Shown here: piece after piece, positions 35,777-44,997 of the stretch
Position numbering within the stretch: the first letter of the stretch is position 1
Layout of the letters: every line of letters begins with the position of its first letter
The notes under the pieces: generated by a model
Seen by the model: only the letters and a program-made list of their open reading frames with translations
What the model was told of the DNA's origin: nothing
The model's database searches: none
Translations under genes and position numbers: made by a program
Source of the DNA: JAPPOI01 sp028818055
Lineage (GTDB): Bacteria; Pseudomonadota; Alphaproteobacteria; Rhodobacterales; Rhodobacteraceae
Direction: 5' to 3'
Length of the DNA stretch: 64,000 nt
Assembly: GCA_965267405.1 (NCBI GenBank)
Contig: OZ253954.1
Location: 682,001 to 746,000, forward strand

Positions 35777-36492
35777 GCCTCACTGGCATCAAGGCGCTGA
35801 CCTTCGACACCGGCGGCACCCTGCTGGATTGGCACACCGGCTTTCGCGACGCCTTTGCGGAAGCCGGTCGACGTCACGGGATCGACCGCGACTGGGGCCA
35901 GATCGCGAACCGGTTTCGCCGCATGTCGATGGAGATGATGCTCGACCTCGGGGAGGTCGGCCCGCCGGAATACAATTTCGATGACGCCCATGCGCGCAGT
36001 CTTGAGGCCTTGCTGGGCGAAGAGGGGCTGGACGCTTTTGACGAGACTGACCGCTACCGGATCGCTTGGGAGGCACCGCATCGCCTGGCGGCATGGCCGG
36101 ATGTCCGCGAAGGGCTCGCCGCGCTGCGCGAGCGCTACATCGTGGCGTCCTTCACGTTGTTGTCCTACCGCCTGGTGATCGATACGTCCCGGCGCAATGG
36201 GCTGACCTGGGATGCGGTGCTGTCCTGCGAAGGGCTAGGCGTCTACAAGCTTTTGCCCGAAGCTTACCTACGCGCAACGAAGATGCTGCAACTGGCACCA
36301 GCCGAATGCCTGATGGTCGCCTGCCATCCTTTCGACCTCGATGCGGCGGCCAAGGTCGGGTTTCGCACCGCACTGGTGCGAAGACCTAATGAATGGGGTG
36401 CCCAAGTAGCAGACAGTCCCAAGATGCCACCAAGTGGGACCTATGACCTTGAGGTCGATAGCATCGAAGAACTCCCAAAAAGCATTGATTAG
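35773..36492 (+). CDS. HAD-type (type II) 2-haloacid dehalogenase-like protein
   Basis: 239 residues, fitting L-2-haloacid dehalogenases. HAD motifs: nucleophile Asp in LTFDTGGTLLDWH (about 11), Ser/Thr in ASFTLLSYR, Lys in GVYKLLPEAYL, and motif IV in MVACHPFDLDAAAKVGF. These enzymes make an ester with the substrate carbon and release halide. The residue after the nucleophile Asp differs from the usual DVYGTL. Last gene of the redox operon, 4-base overlap with the quinone reductase. Confidence 0.85.
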   Translation: MSLTGIKALTFDTGGTLLDWHTGFRDAFAEAGRRHGIDRDWGQIANRFRRMSMEMMLDLGEVGPPEYNFDDAHARSLEALLGEEGLDAFDETDRYRIAWEAPHRLAAWPDVREGLAALRERYIVASFTLLSYRLVIDTSRRNGLTWDAVLSCEGLGVYKLLPEAYLRATKMLQLAPAECLMVACHPFDLDAAAKVGFRTALVRRPNEWGAQVADSPKMPPSGTYDLEVDSIEELPKSID

Positions 36493-36602
36493 CTTTTCCG
36501 AGCTTCTTGTGGTTCTGAAGGACCCTTCACACGTCGGTTGATTTGTTGCGTAAAGCTGGAACGTCCGGTTCCGTGATGCTGCGCCGCAGCTCAGGTCATA
36601 CT

Positions 36603-36630
36603 CACGGACGGCAGCTTTGGGCCGTCCGTG
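36603..36630 (-). terminator. Conserved inverted repeat downstream of recombinase copy 1
   Basis: A perfect 10-bp stem (CACGGACGGC and GCCGTCCGTG, eight-base loop) follows the recombinase stop on the minus strand. The same structure with one mismatch lies behind copy 2 (49393-49420). It may be the transcript end or an end of the mobile unit. Confidence 0.55.
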
Positions 36631-36647
36631 AAGACGGCCCGGTACGG

Positions 36648-37280
36648 TTAGATTTCAATCGCCTCAGCAATCGCTAGTGCATCCTCCAACTCCACGCCAA
36701 GATACCTGACGGTACTGTCCATTTTCGTGTGTCCTAGCAGCAGCTGAACCGCGCGAAGATTTCCAGTCTTCTTATAGATTTGAGTGACTTTGGTCCGCCG
36801 CATTGAGTGCGTACCATAGGCGCTTGCCTCAAGACCAATCGATGTCACCCAATCTCGGACAATGCGCGCATATTGGCGGGTCGAGATGTGTAGGCGTTCG
36901 TGAAAACGACCCGGCCAAAGGTACTCGGAGCCGACCATCAGTTCATCTTCCAACCATTTCTCAACAGAAGCACGTGTCCCTTCAGATATCTCAAAGCGCA
37001 CTGGCTTCTGCGTTTTGCTTTGTAAGACTGACGCCCGTTCCTTGATCTGACCTGAAGCCATGACATCGGCGACCTTCATCTTCACTAGGTCGCAGCCACG
37101 CAATTTGCTATCGATAGCCATGTTGAAGAGGGCGAGATCGCGGTGGTTCTCGGCCAGTTCGAGGCGAACCCTAATTGCCCAGACATGTTTTGGTTTCAGC
37201 GGACGCTTCTGACCGACAATCCGCCCTTTGTTCCAGGCAGGGCGAAGCGCGCGAATAGCTGGTAAGTTTGGTGTTTCCAT
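36648..37280 (-). CDS. Solitary tyrosine recombinase, copy 1
   Basis: 210 residues. Catalytic residues of the XerC/D-type fold are all visible: Arg in SKLRGCDL (about 61), Lys near SKTQK, His-x-x-Arg in GTHSMRRTKVT (158/161), His in LLLGHTKMD (184) and Tyr in VRYLGVE (193). The core-binding domain is short, which is usual for these single-gene recombinases. Ribosome site GGAGGATCAGTC precedes the ATG. No other mobile genes accompany it. A near-identical second copy with a frame break lies at 49438-50075. Confidence 0.88.
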   Translation of the reverse strand: METPNLPAIRALRPAWNKGRIVGQKRPLKPKHVWAIRVRLELAENHRDLALFNMAIDSKLRGCDLVKMKVADVMASGQIKERASVLQSKTQKPVRFEISEGTRASVEKWLEDELMVGSEYLWPGRFHERLHISTRQYARIVRDWVTSIGLEASAYGTHSMRRTKVTQIYKKTGNLRAVQLLLGHTKMDSTVRYLGVELEDALAIAEAIEI

Positions 37281-37481
37281 GACTGATCCTCCGATCCGCC
37301 ATGCCCTCCCAAAACGACAACCCGACGTTGACGAAGCACCCTATCACGGGACGCAGCGCTTACTCCACGATGGCAGTGACCCTCGTTTTGGATTTTGCTG
37401 CACGTCAGAAATTCTTCTGCGTCTTCTCTAGCTCTCAAGTTCGAAATCGGTCCTGGTGATTTTGCGGAGGTACCAAAAAAT

Positions 37482-38411
37482 TCAACCAGAGACGATCTTT
37501 CGCAACTTCTCCAAGAGCCAAATATGGAGCGGATTGCTGGCATCGCGTATGTGGCGGACTGCGTGAAGCTGAAAGCTGCCGCCATCGATCGGCAAAGGTG
37601 CGTATACGATATCGAACCGATGTGCGTTGCCCTGTGCCACCCTGCTGGGCAAAGTGACCACAAAATCCGAGTTTTCGATGATGGACAGGGCCGCGAACAG
37701 GGATGGCACGACCGTCTGAATGTTTCTTTTCAGGCCCTGAAGATGCAGCGCATGATCTACAAGGTTTCGGTTCGGGCCGTAGGGCGAGATCAGCAGATGG
37801 TGAACTTGCGCGACTGCGTTCAGGGTTAGACCTTGAGAGAACAGCGGATGATCCCGGCGGCCAGCAAGAACATAGTGCTCTGAATAGAGCTCTTCGGCGA
37901 CAAATGCCGTCTCGCGGTTGGGAGGGAAATCGAAGTATCCAATGGAAAGATCAATCTGTCCCTGAACCATGGCTTCCAGCGCCTCGCGGTTTTGAAGCGG
38001 GAAGGCGTGCACGTTTATGTTCGGGCTGGCTGTCCGCAACTCGGCGACCAACTTCGGGATGATGCCAGTCAATTCATAGTCAAACGCGCCAATCTTCAAG
38101 GTTGTTGCCGCTGTGTCGGGAGAAAACTCTTCTGCCCCCTCCAGCGTTTCTGAAATCAGCCGGACGATGCGTCGAACCTTTGGTTCCAACTCATGGGCGA
38201 GCGCCGTTGGTTCCAGCCCGTGTGCCCGCCGGAGGAACAACGCATCGCCATAAAGGTTGCGAAGCCGTTTCAGCGCGTGGCTGACGGCGGGTTGCGTCAG
38301 GCCCATTTCGCGCGCAACGGCCGTTGCCTGGCGATGTCGCATAGCTCCAAGGAACACCAGCAAGATCGTGGTATCGATCAGTCTAAGATCAACTTGATTT
38401 ATATCTCTCAT
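37482..38411 (-). CDS. LysR family regulator
   Basis: 309 residues. N-terminal helix-turn-helix: RHRQATAVAREMGLTQPAVSHAL, followed by the LysR ligand-binding domain with LKIGAFDYEL and FVVTLPSRVA. It is divergent from the sugar-type ABC operon with only 85 bases between, so it very likely controls that operon and itself. An imperfect inverted repeat AGAATGAT/ATTATTCT (38412-38430) sits directly before its start codon and could be the operator. Confidence 0.92.
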   Translation of the reverse strand: MRDINQVDLRLIDTTILLVFLGAMRHRQATAVAREMGLTQPAVSHALKRLRNLYGDALFLRRAHGLEPTALAHELEPKVRRIVRLISETLEGAEEFSPDTAATTLKIGAFDYELTGIIPKLVAELRTASPNINVHAFPLQNREALEAMVQGQIDLSIGYFDFPPNRETAFVAEELYSEHYVLAGRRDHPLFSQGLTLNAVAQVHHLLISPYGPNRNLVDHALHLQGLKRNIQTVVPSLFAALSIIENSDFVVTLPSRVAQGNAHRFDIVYAPLPIDGGSFQLHAVRHIRDASNPLHIWLLEKLRKIVSG

Positions 38412-38430
38412 AGAATGATTTCATTATTCT
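38412..38430. promoter_or_regulatory. Candidate LysR operator
   Basis: AGAATGAT and ATTATTCT form 8-bp arms with one mismatch around a three-base centre in the 85-base divergent space between the LysR gene and the ABC operon. Position fits autoregulation. Palindromes this short also occur by chance in AT-rich DNA. Confidence 0.35.
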
Positions 38431-38496
38431 GCATTTCTCCCAGCGTCTAGCCTTGCCTTGAAAACACGCGATCCGATTCCGCGTTCGGGAGGGGAA

Positions 38497-39546
38497 ATGG
38501 CTGAGATACAGCTTCGGAACATCGGCAAGAGATGGGGCTCTTTCATCGGTGTCGATAACTTTGATCTGACCATAGCCGACAAGGAGTTCCTGGTCCTACT
38601 GGGCCCCTCCGGCTGCGGCAAGACAACGACCATGCGGATGATCGCGGGGCTTGAGGATGCCACCGAGGGCGAGATCGTGATCGACGGCAAAGTGGTCAAT
38701 GACCTTGAGCCGAAAGAGCGGGATGTGGCGATGGTTTTCCAGAGCTACGCGCTCTACCCCAACAAGAATGTCTATGAGAACATCCGCTTTCCGCTAAAGG
38801 TGCGCAAGATCGACCCTGCCACCCATGACGAACGGGTTCGACGTGCGAGCGCGATGGTCGAGTTGGACGATTTCTTGCACCGGCGTCCAGCGGAACTGTC
38901 GGGCGGGCAAAGGCAGCGCGTGGCACTCGCCCGCGCCATCGTGCGCGAACCCAACGTATTCCTGATGGACGAGCCGCTCAGCAATCTCGATGCAAAACTC
39001 AGGGTCTCGACCCGCGCACAAATCAAGAACCTGAGCCACGAGTTGGCGGTCACGACCATCTATGTCACCCATGATCAGGTCGAAGCGATGACGCTGGCCG
39101 ATCGCGTCGTGATCATGAAGCAAGGTGTGGTTCAGCAGATCGGCACACCCGTCGAGATCTACGACCGGCCCGCCAACACTTTTGTTGCCGGTTTCATCGG
39201 CAACCCGGCCATGAACCTGATTGAAGGGCAAATCTCGGCGGGCACGTTTCGGGCCACAAACGCTGAGGTCCCCGGGCTGGCCGCATCAGACGGGAAGCAC
39301 ATCCTCGGAATCCGCGCCGAAGATGCCTCGGTCGTCGAAAGCGGTGGCCAGGTCAATGCGCCGATCTACACGATGGAGCTTCTGGGCGATTCCACGATGG
39401 TGTCGGTTCGGATCGGCGGGGCTCTCGTCTCGGTCAAAGCCGACAAAGGGTATCGCGCAGAGATCGGTGACACAGTCTCGATCGCCGTGCCCAAGGACCA
39501 CTGCCATCTTTTCGATGCCGAAACCGGAGAACGCATCGAGACCTGA
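38497..39546 (+). CDS. Sugar-type ABC transporter ATPase (UgpC/MalK-like)
   Basis: 349 residues from the ATG at 38497 (GGGAGGGGAA upstream). Walker A GPSGCGKTTT, Q-loop, signature LSGGQRQRVALARA, Walker B VFLMDEPLSNLD and the switch YVTHDQVEA. The C-terminal TOBE-like domain (about 240-349) is that of carbohydrate (CUT1) importers. It powers the two permeases at 40952 and 41994. First gene of the operon, before the binding protein. Confidence 0.94.
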   Translation: MAEIQLRNIGKRWGSFIGVDNFDLTIADKEFLVLLGPSGCGKTTTMRMIAGLEDATEGEIVIDGKVVNDLEPKERDVAMVFQSYALYPNKNVYENIRFPLKVRKIDPATHDERVRRASAMVELDDFLHRRPAELSGGQRQRVALARAIVREPNVFLMDEPLSNLDAKLRVSTRAQIKNLSHELAVTTIYVTHDQVEAMTLADRVVIMKQGVVQQIGTPVEIYDRPANTFVAGFIGNPAMNLIEGQISAGTFRATNAEVPGLAASDGKHILGIRAEDASVVESGGQVNAPIYTMELLGDSTMVSVRIGGALVSVKADKGYRAEIGDTVSIAVPKDHCHLFDAETGERIET

Positions 39547-39626
39547 AGCGAAACTCGAAAACCGCAAGAGCGGAAACACCGGGTGCAGACTTCGAAGATG
39601 CACCCATCTGATAGGGAGAGAAAGAC

Positions 39627-40880
39627 ATGAATATCAAATACTTGATGATGGTCGGCGCGATGTCGACGCTGATGGGTACGGCGGCGTTTGCCGCGGGCCA
39701 CGCAGCTTGTGGGCCCGACGGCCAATCCATCCGCATTCTGGCCAGCGATTTCCCGGCCATTCATGCCGTCGCCGGAACAGCCGAGGAGAACTGTGCATCG
39801 GGCGCATCTGAGTTCACCCGCAACCACACGACCGAAGCGCGCCAGATCATGAACGCGGCGCTGACGCCGAACCCGGCGGAATACACCAGCGTCATCGTCG
39901 CCAACTCGACGCTGACCCAGTTGATGAATGACGGGTTGGTGCGTCCGTTGAACGATCTGGTTGACAAATATGGTGCGAACATCCCGGACAATCTGAAGAT
40001 CTCAATTGACGGCAACGTTATGGCGATTGCGTTCATGGCCAACTCGCAGCACCTGTTCTCGCGTACCGACATTCTGGCCAAGGCCGGGATCGACAGCGTG
40101 CCGGGGACCTATGACGAGGTGCTTGCGGCGGCCAAGGCGATCCGCGAGGCGGGGATCATGGAGTATCCCATCGTCATGAACATGAAGACCGGCTGGAACG
40201 TCGGGGAGTCCTTCAACCTTGTGTTCCTGGCCCACGGTGGCGAGTTCTTCAAGCCGGGTACAGCCGAACCGACCATCAACAGCGAAGCTGGTGTTGCCGC
40301 GCTCAACACGCTGAAAGCGCTGGTCGAATACGCGCACCCTGATCACCTGACCCAAGCCTCGAACGAAACGCAGGGCCTGTGGGAAGCGGGCGAAGCGGCA
40401 CTTGGGATCATGTGGGGATCGCGCGGTGCACCGATTCTCGACGACGAAGGGTCGACCGAAGAGGTGACATCGAATACCGTGCTGTCGGCGGCACCCTCGG
40501 TGGAACCGGGCGGCGTGCCGGGGGCGACACTGTGGTGGGATGGCTTCACCATCTCGACCAATGTGTCCGACGCGGAAGCCGAAGCAACGTTTGCTGCGCT
40601 CGCCAGTGCATTGACGCCCGAAATGGTTGCCGCGAACAACGACGACGCGGTCTGGTTGCTTGAAGGCTTCAAACCCGGCGCAGCCGCGGCCGGCGTGTCA
40701 GCAACTGCACAGGGTGGGGCTGCTCCTTACCCGATGTTGCCGCAGATCGGGTTGATGCATAACGCGCTCGGGGCCGAACTGACGGACTTCCTGCAAGGCA
40801 ACGAAAGCGCGGAAAAGGCACTTGCCGATGCCGAGGCGGCCTATGTGACCGCCGCGAAGGAAGCGGGTTTCCTCAAGTAA
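39627..40880 (+). CDS. Family 1 extracellular solute-binding protein
   Basis: 417 residues. Signal peptide MNIKYLMMVGAMSTLMGTAA ending at AFAAG. The mature protein is of the family 1 type that serves CUT1 importers (QIMNAALTPNPAEYTSVIVAN near the start; VLAAAKAIREAGIMEYP in the middle). Ligand cannot be read from the sequence; the associated SnoaL-fold proteins argue against a simple common sugar. GGGAGAG lies upstream of the ATG. Confidence 0.93.
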   Translation: MNIKYLMMVGAMSTLMGTAAFAAGHAACGPDGQSIRILASDFPAIHAVAGTAEENCASGASEFTRNHTTEARQIMNAALTPNPAEYTSVIVANSTLTQLMNDGLVRPLNDLVDKYGANIPDNLKISIDGNVMAIAFMANSQHLFSRTDILAKAGIDSVPGTYDEVLAAAKAIREAGIMEYPIVMNMKTGWNVGESFNLVFLAHGGEFFKPGTAEPTINSEAGVAALNTLKALVEYAHPDHLTQASNETQGLWEAGEAALGIMWGSRGAPILDDEGSTEEVTSNTVLSAAPSVEPGGVPGATLWWDGFTISTNVSDAEAEATFAALASALTPEMVAANNDDAVWLLEGFKPGAAAAGVSATAQGGAAPYPMLPQIGLMHNALGAELTDFLQGNESAEKALADAEAAYVTAAKEAGFLK

Positions 40881-40951
40881 CTCCCCTTGAGAATCCTGCC
40901 GGGGGGTACTTGCAAGCCCCCCGACCTTCCCTTGCTAGCTGAGGTGCCGCC

Positions 40952-41983
40952 ATGAAACATCGCACATTCTTCTGGTTTATCCTGCCCACGCTGTCGGCGA
41001 TGATCCTGTTCATCGCATTGCCGATCGTGTCGGTCTTTGTGCAGTCGCTTTTCGTCGGCCACGAACAGGTGCTGGTCGTGTCGGAAAGCTGCGGGCCATT
41101 TGGATGCAAAGAATCCACCAAGATCGACCTGGAGGCGACAGAGAAGCTGCGCGAGGAAGCACCGTTGGGCAAGTTCAATGGGGCGGGCACCTATCTGAAC
41201 CGGTCGCACCTGGCCTTTGCCGAGATCGGCGTTGCCTGGGCTGAGACCGAAACCTGGGGTGAGTTCTGGAGCGTGGTCGGCGACTTGCCCTTCTACCGCG
41301 CGCTGGCTTTCACGCTGACCTATACCGCGGTGGTCACGCCGTTGGTCATCCTGCTAGGGCTGGCCATTGCGTTGGGCGTCAATGCCCTGCCAAAGCTCTT
41401 CAAGGGGCCGTCGATCTTCATCTCGCTGCTGCCCTTTCTGGTGACGCCGCTGGTGGGATCGCTGATCCTGTTCTGGATGGTCGACAGCGATGGTGTGATC
41501 GGGGCGACGATCCAGCTGATCTTTGATGACCCGAACCTCAGCCTGAAAGCCTCGGCCGCGCTGACCTGGACGATGCTGATCGTCTACGGTGTCTGGCACA
41601 CGCTGCCGTTCAGTTTCATCACCTTCTATGCCGGACTTCAGACCGTGCCCGACGACATACTGGAAGCCGCCAAGGTGGATGGCGCCAGCAAGTGGGAAAG
41701 CACCCTGCATGTGGTTGTCCCGCACCTGATGCCGCTGGTGTCTTTCGTCACACTGATGCTTCTGATGGACAATTTCCGGGTGTTCGAGCCAATCGTCAGT
41801 TTCTCGGCCGAGGCCCATGCAAGGTCACTCAGCTGGATCATCTACAACGATCTGCGCGAAAGCGGGAACCCGCTTTACGGCTCGGCCGGGGCGACCTCGA
41901 TGCTCACGATCATTGGCGTCGTGATCCTGCTGACGCCGGTGCTGATCCGCACCTGGCGCGACTTCAACCGCAAAGCGCATTGA
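40952..41983 (+). CDS. CUT1-type ABC permease (first)
   Basis: 343 residues. First hydrophobic segment WFILPTLSAMILFIALPIVS, then a long periplasmic loop (about 35-105) with several charged residues and two Cys, then five more segments. The permease coupling motif is EAAKVDGASKWESTLHVVVP (EAA loop). It pairs with the second permease and the ATPase at 38497. The large first loop is longer than in typical sugar permeases. Confidence 0.93.
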   Translation: MKHRTFFWFILPTLSAMILFIALPIVSVFVQSLFVGHEQVLVVSESCGPFGCKESTKIDLEATEKLREEAPLGKFNGAGTYLNRSHLAFAEIGVAWAETETWGEFWSVVGDLPFYRALAFTLTYTAVVTPLVILLGLAIALGVNALPKLFKGPSIFISLLPFLVTPLVGSLILFWMVDSDGVIGATIQLIFDDPNLSLKASAALTWTMLIVYGVWHTLPFSFITFYAGLQTVPDDILEAAKVDGASKWESTLHVVVPHLMPLVSFVTLMLLMDNFRVFEPIVSFSAEAHARSLSWIIYNDLRESGNPLYGSAGATSMLTIIGVVILLTPVLIRTWRDFNRKAH

Positions 41984-41993
41984 GGAGGGGATC

Positions 41994-42875
41994 ATGGCAA
42001 CCGCAATTGAATCCCGAATGACCCCTGGCAAGATTATCGCTTTTTCGCTTGTCGGGCTATGGTTGGTCATCGCTGCCTTCCCGTTTCTTTGGACGTTCTG
42101 GGGCAGCTTCAAGGTGCAGTCCGACTTCTTTTCCAAGGCGGATTGGACCAATGCGCTCTGGGGCACCAATACCATTGCCGAGACCGGCGGCGCCTTTACC
42201 GGACAGGGCTATTTTGGGGCCTGGATCACCGAAGAGTTCTGGCAGAACGTCATCAATTCCGGGATCGTGGTGTTCTTTACGGTCGTGATCTCGCTGACCT
42301 TCGGCACGCTGGGCGGCTATGCGCTTGCGCGATCCGGGTTTCGCTATGCCTTCTGGCTATTGATGGCGGCACTCGTCTTTCGCGCGATGCCACATATCAC
42401 GCTGGTCTCTGGTTATCTGCTGCCGTTCTTTGAGTGGAACATTTGGGGCCATCTGCCGACGACGATCATCGTTCTTGTCGCGATCAACCAGCCCTTCACG
42501 CTGTGGATGTTGCACTCTTTCTTCCTGAACATCCCCAAGGATATGGACGAAAGTGCGATGGTCGATGGCTGTACGCGCTTCCAGGCCTTCCGCCATGTGA
42601 TAGTCCCTGTGATGTGGCCCGGCGTGATTACAACTGGGCTCTTCAGCTTCCTTCTGGCCTATAACGACTTTGCCGTGACGGCGATGCTGCTGAGTGCAGA
42701 GAACGAGACCATCATCCCGGCAATCAACAGCTTCCTTGGGACCACCCAGGTCGAAGGCAAGGTTATGTATGCGGTTGCCGCCGTTGTCTCCGCTACCGCA
42801 CCGCTCTTCGTACTCATTCTATTTTTCCAGCGTCAGATCGTCAGCGGTCTGACCGCCGGTGCGGTCAAGGGGTAA
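41994..42875 (+). CDS. CUT1-type ABC permease (second)
   Basis: 293 residues, six hydrophobic segments, starting KIIAFSLVGLWLVIAAFPFL. The EAA-like coupling loop is DESAMVDGCTRFQAFRHVIVP. A periplasmic loop near residues 45-85 is also enlarged. Preceded by GAGGAGGGGATC. Completes an ATPase, binding protein and two-permease importer. Confidence 0.93.
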   Translation: MATAIESRMTPGKIIAFSLVGLWLVIAAFPFLWTFWGSFKVQSDFFSKADWTNALWGTNTIAETGGAFTGQGYFGAWITEEFWQNVINSGIVVFFTVVISLTFGTLGGYALARSGFRYAFWLLMAALVFRAMPHITLVSGYLLPFFEWNIWGHLPTTIIVLVAINQPFTLWMLHSFFLNIPKDMDESAMVDGCTRFQAFRHVIVPVMWPGVITTGLFSFLLAYNDFAVTAMLLSAENETIIPAINSFLGTTQVEGKVMYAVAAVVSATAPLFVLILFFQRQIVSGLTAGAVKG

Positions 42876-42879
42876 TCGG

Positions 42880-43950
42880 ATGGAAGACAGCCAGGTCATG
42901 ACCGATGTCCACACGGCGAACAAGGCGAGTATCGAGCCGGTGCGTCGCGCTATGGTGGATTTTGATGAACGCAATGTCCGGGCGGCGTTGGCAACGGTCG
43001 TCTCGGTCGATGCGGTCGTTCACATGCCGTACCCTTTCGGCGACTTGATTGGCCCGGACGCGCTTTACGATACCTGCTATGCCCCACTTCTGGATGCCAT
43101 GCCCGATTTGGAGCGGCGCGACTGGATCGTTGTGGGCGGTGTGACCGAACGCGGGGACAATTGGGTTGGCTGCGGTGGTCATTACATCGGCACCTTTATC
43201 GGGCCTTGGCTTGATATCCCGCCGACCGGGCATCTCACCCATATGCGCTTTCACGAATTCTACCGGTTTGAAGAAGGCCGAGTCGTCGAAATCCAGACGC
43301 TCTGGGACATTCCCGAGGTGATGATACAAGCGCGCGCCTGGCCAATGACTCCGTCACTGGGGCTGGAGTTCTGCATTCCGGGGCCCGCGACCAACGACGG
43401 TATTGTGCCTGGCCCTTGGGACAGCACACGCGCGCAAGCCTCTTGCGATCACATCGTCTCCATGCTGCAGCACATGAAAAGACACCCCGCCCAAGGCGGC
43501 CCAGAGGTGATGGAAATGCCCCGTTTCTGGAGTGATCGCGTCAATTGGTACGGCCCCGCGGGCATCGGCACCGGGCGGGGCATTGCCGGTTTCCGCAACT
43601 GGCACCAGATCCCCTTCATCAACGCCATGCCGGACCGTGGACAATATGTGGACGAGATCACCTACCATTTCTTCGGAGATGGCGATTATGCCGCTGTCAC
43701 CGGCTGGCCCAACATGATCCAGACGGTCACGCATGACGGTTGGATGGGGATCGCGCCGTCCGGTAAGCGTGTCACTATGAAATCGCTCGATTTCTGGCGG
43801 ATTGAGAACGGCAAGATCCGCGAAAACTGGGTTATGGTCGACTTGCTGGACGCATATCAGCAATTGGGCGTCGACGTATTTGCGCGCCTCAGGGAGTTCA
43901 ACAAAACCCGCATTCCTGGCCGCCTGCCGTTCCCGATTGGTGATATTTAG
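42880..43950 (+). CDS. Double SnoaL-like domain protein (first)
   Basis: 356 residues from the ATG at 42880 (AAGGGG upstream), five bases after the permease stop. Two SnoaL-like (NTF2-fold) halves: one about 18-160 (VDFDERNVRAALATVVSVDAV, then HFEFYRFEEGRVVEIQTLWD), the other about 185-350 (WYGPAGIGTGRGIAGF then KSLDFWRIENGKIRENWV). The fold occurs in polyketide cyclases, hydrolases and isomerases. The second half keeps the DFWR-I-NGKI-ENW pattern of catalytic members. Placement implies that it acts on the transported compound. Confidence 0.8.
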   Translation: MEDSQVMTDVHTANKASIEPVRRAMVDFDERNVRAALATVVSVDAVVHMPYPFGDLIGPDALYDTCYAPLLDAMPDLERRDWIVVGGVTERGDNWVGCGGHYIGTFIGPWLDIPPTGHLTHMRFHEFYRFEEGRVVEIQTLWDIPEVMIQARAWPMTPSLGLEFCIPGPATNDGIVPGPWDSTRAQASCDHIVSMLQHMKRHPAQGGPEVMEMPRFWSDRVNWYGPAGIGTGRGIAGFRNWHQIPFINAMPDRGQYVDEITYHFFGDGDYAAVTGWPNMIQTVTHDGWMGIAPSGKRVTMKSLDFWRIENGKIRENWVMVDLLDAYQQLGVDVFARLREFNKTRIPGRLPFPIGDI

Positions 43951-43962
43951 GGCAACAGAAGC

Positions 43963-44952
43963 ATGGCTATGAAAGGTTTCGACCCAAAGTTCATCGACTT
44001 TCCCGACTACATCATCGGCATCACCAAAGAGCTGTGGGAAGACCGCCGCGTTGCCAAACTGCATGACTACTATGCGCCGGACATAGTCGTACGTTCGCCT
44101 GCATCAGTGGTTGTCGGCAACAAAGATGTCATTGCCGCGACAATGGCGACGCTTGCCGAGTTTCCGGACCGCGCCTTGTTGGGTGAAGATGTCATATGGT
44201 GCGATGCGCCTGAGGAAGGTTTGCTGTCGTCGCACCGACTTTTGTCAACGGCCACCCATACGCATCCGGGGCTTTATGGGGCGCCCACCGGCAAAAAGCT
44301 GCACTACAGGATTATCGCTGATTGCCACGCGAAGAACAATCAGATCGATGACGAATGGCTAATCCGCGATCAGGGGGCCATTGTGAGGCAACTAGGGATG
44401 GATCCGAAAGACTATGCCCGCGATCTAATCGCACGCGAAGGCGGGCCTGAGGGTTGCATAAAGCCTTACACCCCGGCCAATGACGTGGCAGGCCCCTATT
44501 CTGGCTATGGCAACGACAACCCCTGGGGCAAACGGCTGGCAGCCTTGCTTCAACGGATTATGGCCGCCGAGTTCGATGTTATCCTTGAAGAATACGATCG
44601 CGCAGCACAACTTGAGCACCCCGGCGGCACCCGCGCTTTCAGCTTTGAGGGCGCCGATCAATTCTGGATGGGGCTGCGCGCCAGTTTTCCCAGGGCCGAA
44701 TTCAAGGTGCACCATGTCATCGGTCGAGATGATCCAGCAATGCCCCCGCGCGCTGCGGTGCGCTGGACTTTGCAAGGTTTGCACGACGGATACGGCACCT
44801 TCGGCGAACCCACAGGCGCCGAGGTATATGTGCTCGGCGCTACGCATGCCGAATATGGGGAACTTGTCGGTGGCGCGCCGAAGCTCCGCCGCGAATGGAC
44901 CCTTTATGACGAGACCGCCGTCTGGAAACAGATCCTGCTTCAGACGGGCTAG
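43963..44952 (+). CDS. Double SnoaL-like domain protein (second)
   Basis: 329 residues, 13 bases after the first. Again two NTF2-fold halves: YYAPDIVVRSPASVVVGNKDV through IADCHAKNNQIDDEWLIRD in the first, and EEYDRAAQLEHPGGTRAF through TGAEVYVLGATHAEYGEL in the second. The two proteins are similar in plan but not close in sequence and may form a heteromeric enzyme. Last gene of the ABC operon; substrate unknown. Confidence 0.78.
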   Translation: MAMKGFDPKFIDFPDYIIGITKELWEDRRVAKLHDYYAPDIVVRSPASVVVGNKDVIAATMATLAEFPDRALLGEDVIWCDAPEEGLLSSHRLLSTATHTHPGLYGAPTGKKLHYRIIADCHAKNNQIDDEWLIRDQGAIVRQLGMDPKDYARDLIAREGGPEGCIKPYTPANDVAGPYSGYGNDNPWGKRLAALLQRIMAAEFDVILEEYDRAAQLEHPGGTRAFSFEGADQFWMGLRASFPRAEFKVHHVIGRDDPAMPPRAAVRWTLQGLHDGYGTFGEPTGAEVYVLGATHAEYGELVGGAPKLRREWTLYDETAVWKQILLQTG

Positions 44953-44997
44953 AACCAAAATACGACTAAGTCCTGGACGCTCCGTCTTGCGGGCGTC

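Larger units (their letters stand above)
36603..37345 (-). mobile_element. Solitary recombinase unit, copy 1
   Basis: Similarity to 49393-50148 runs from the downstream hairpin through the gene and about 65 bases of upstream sequence (GACTGATCCTCCGATCCGCC is shared), fading after about 37345. The copies differ at many silent sites, so they are old or arrived separately. Target duplications were not identified. Confidence 0.55.
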
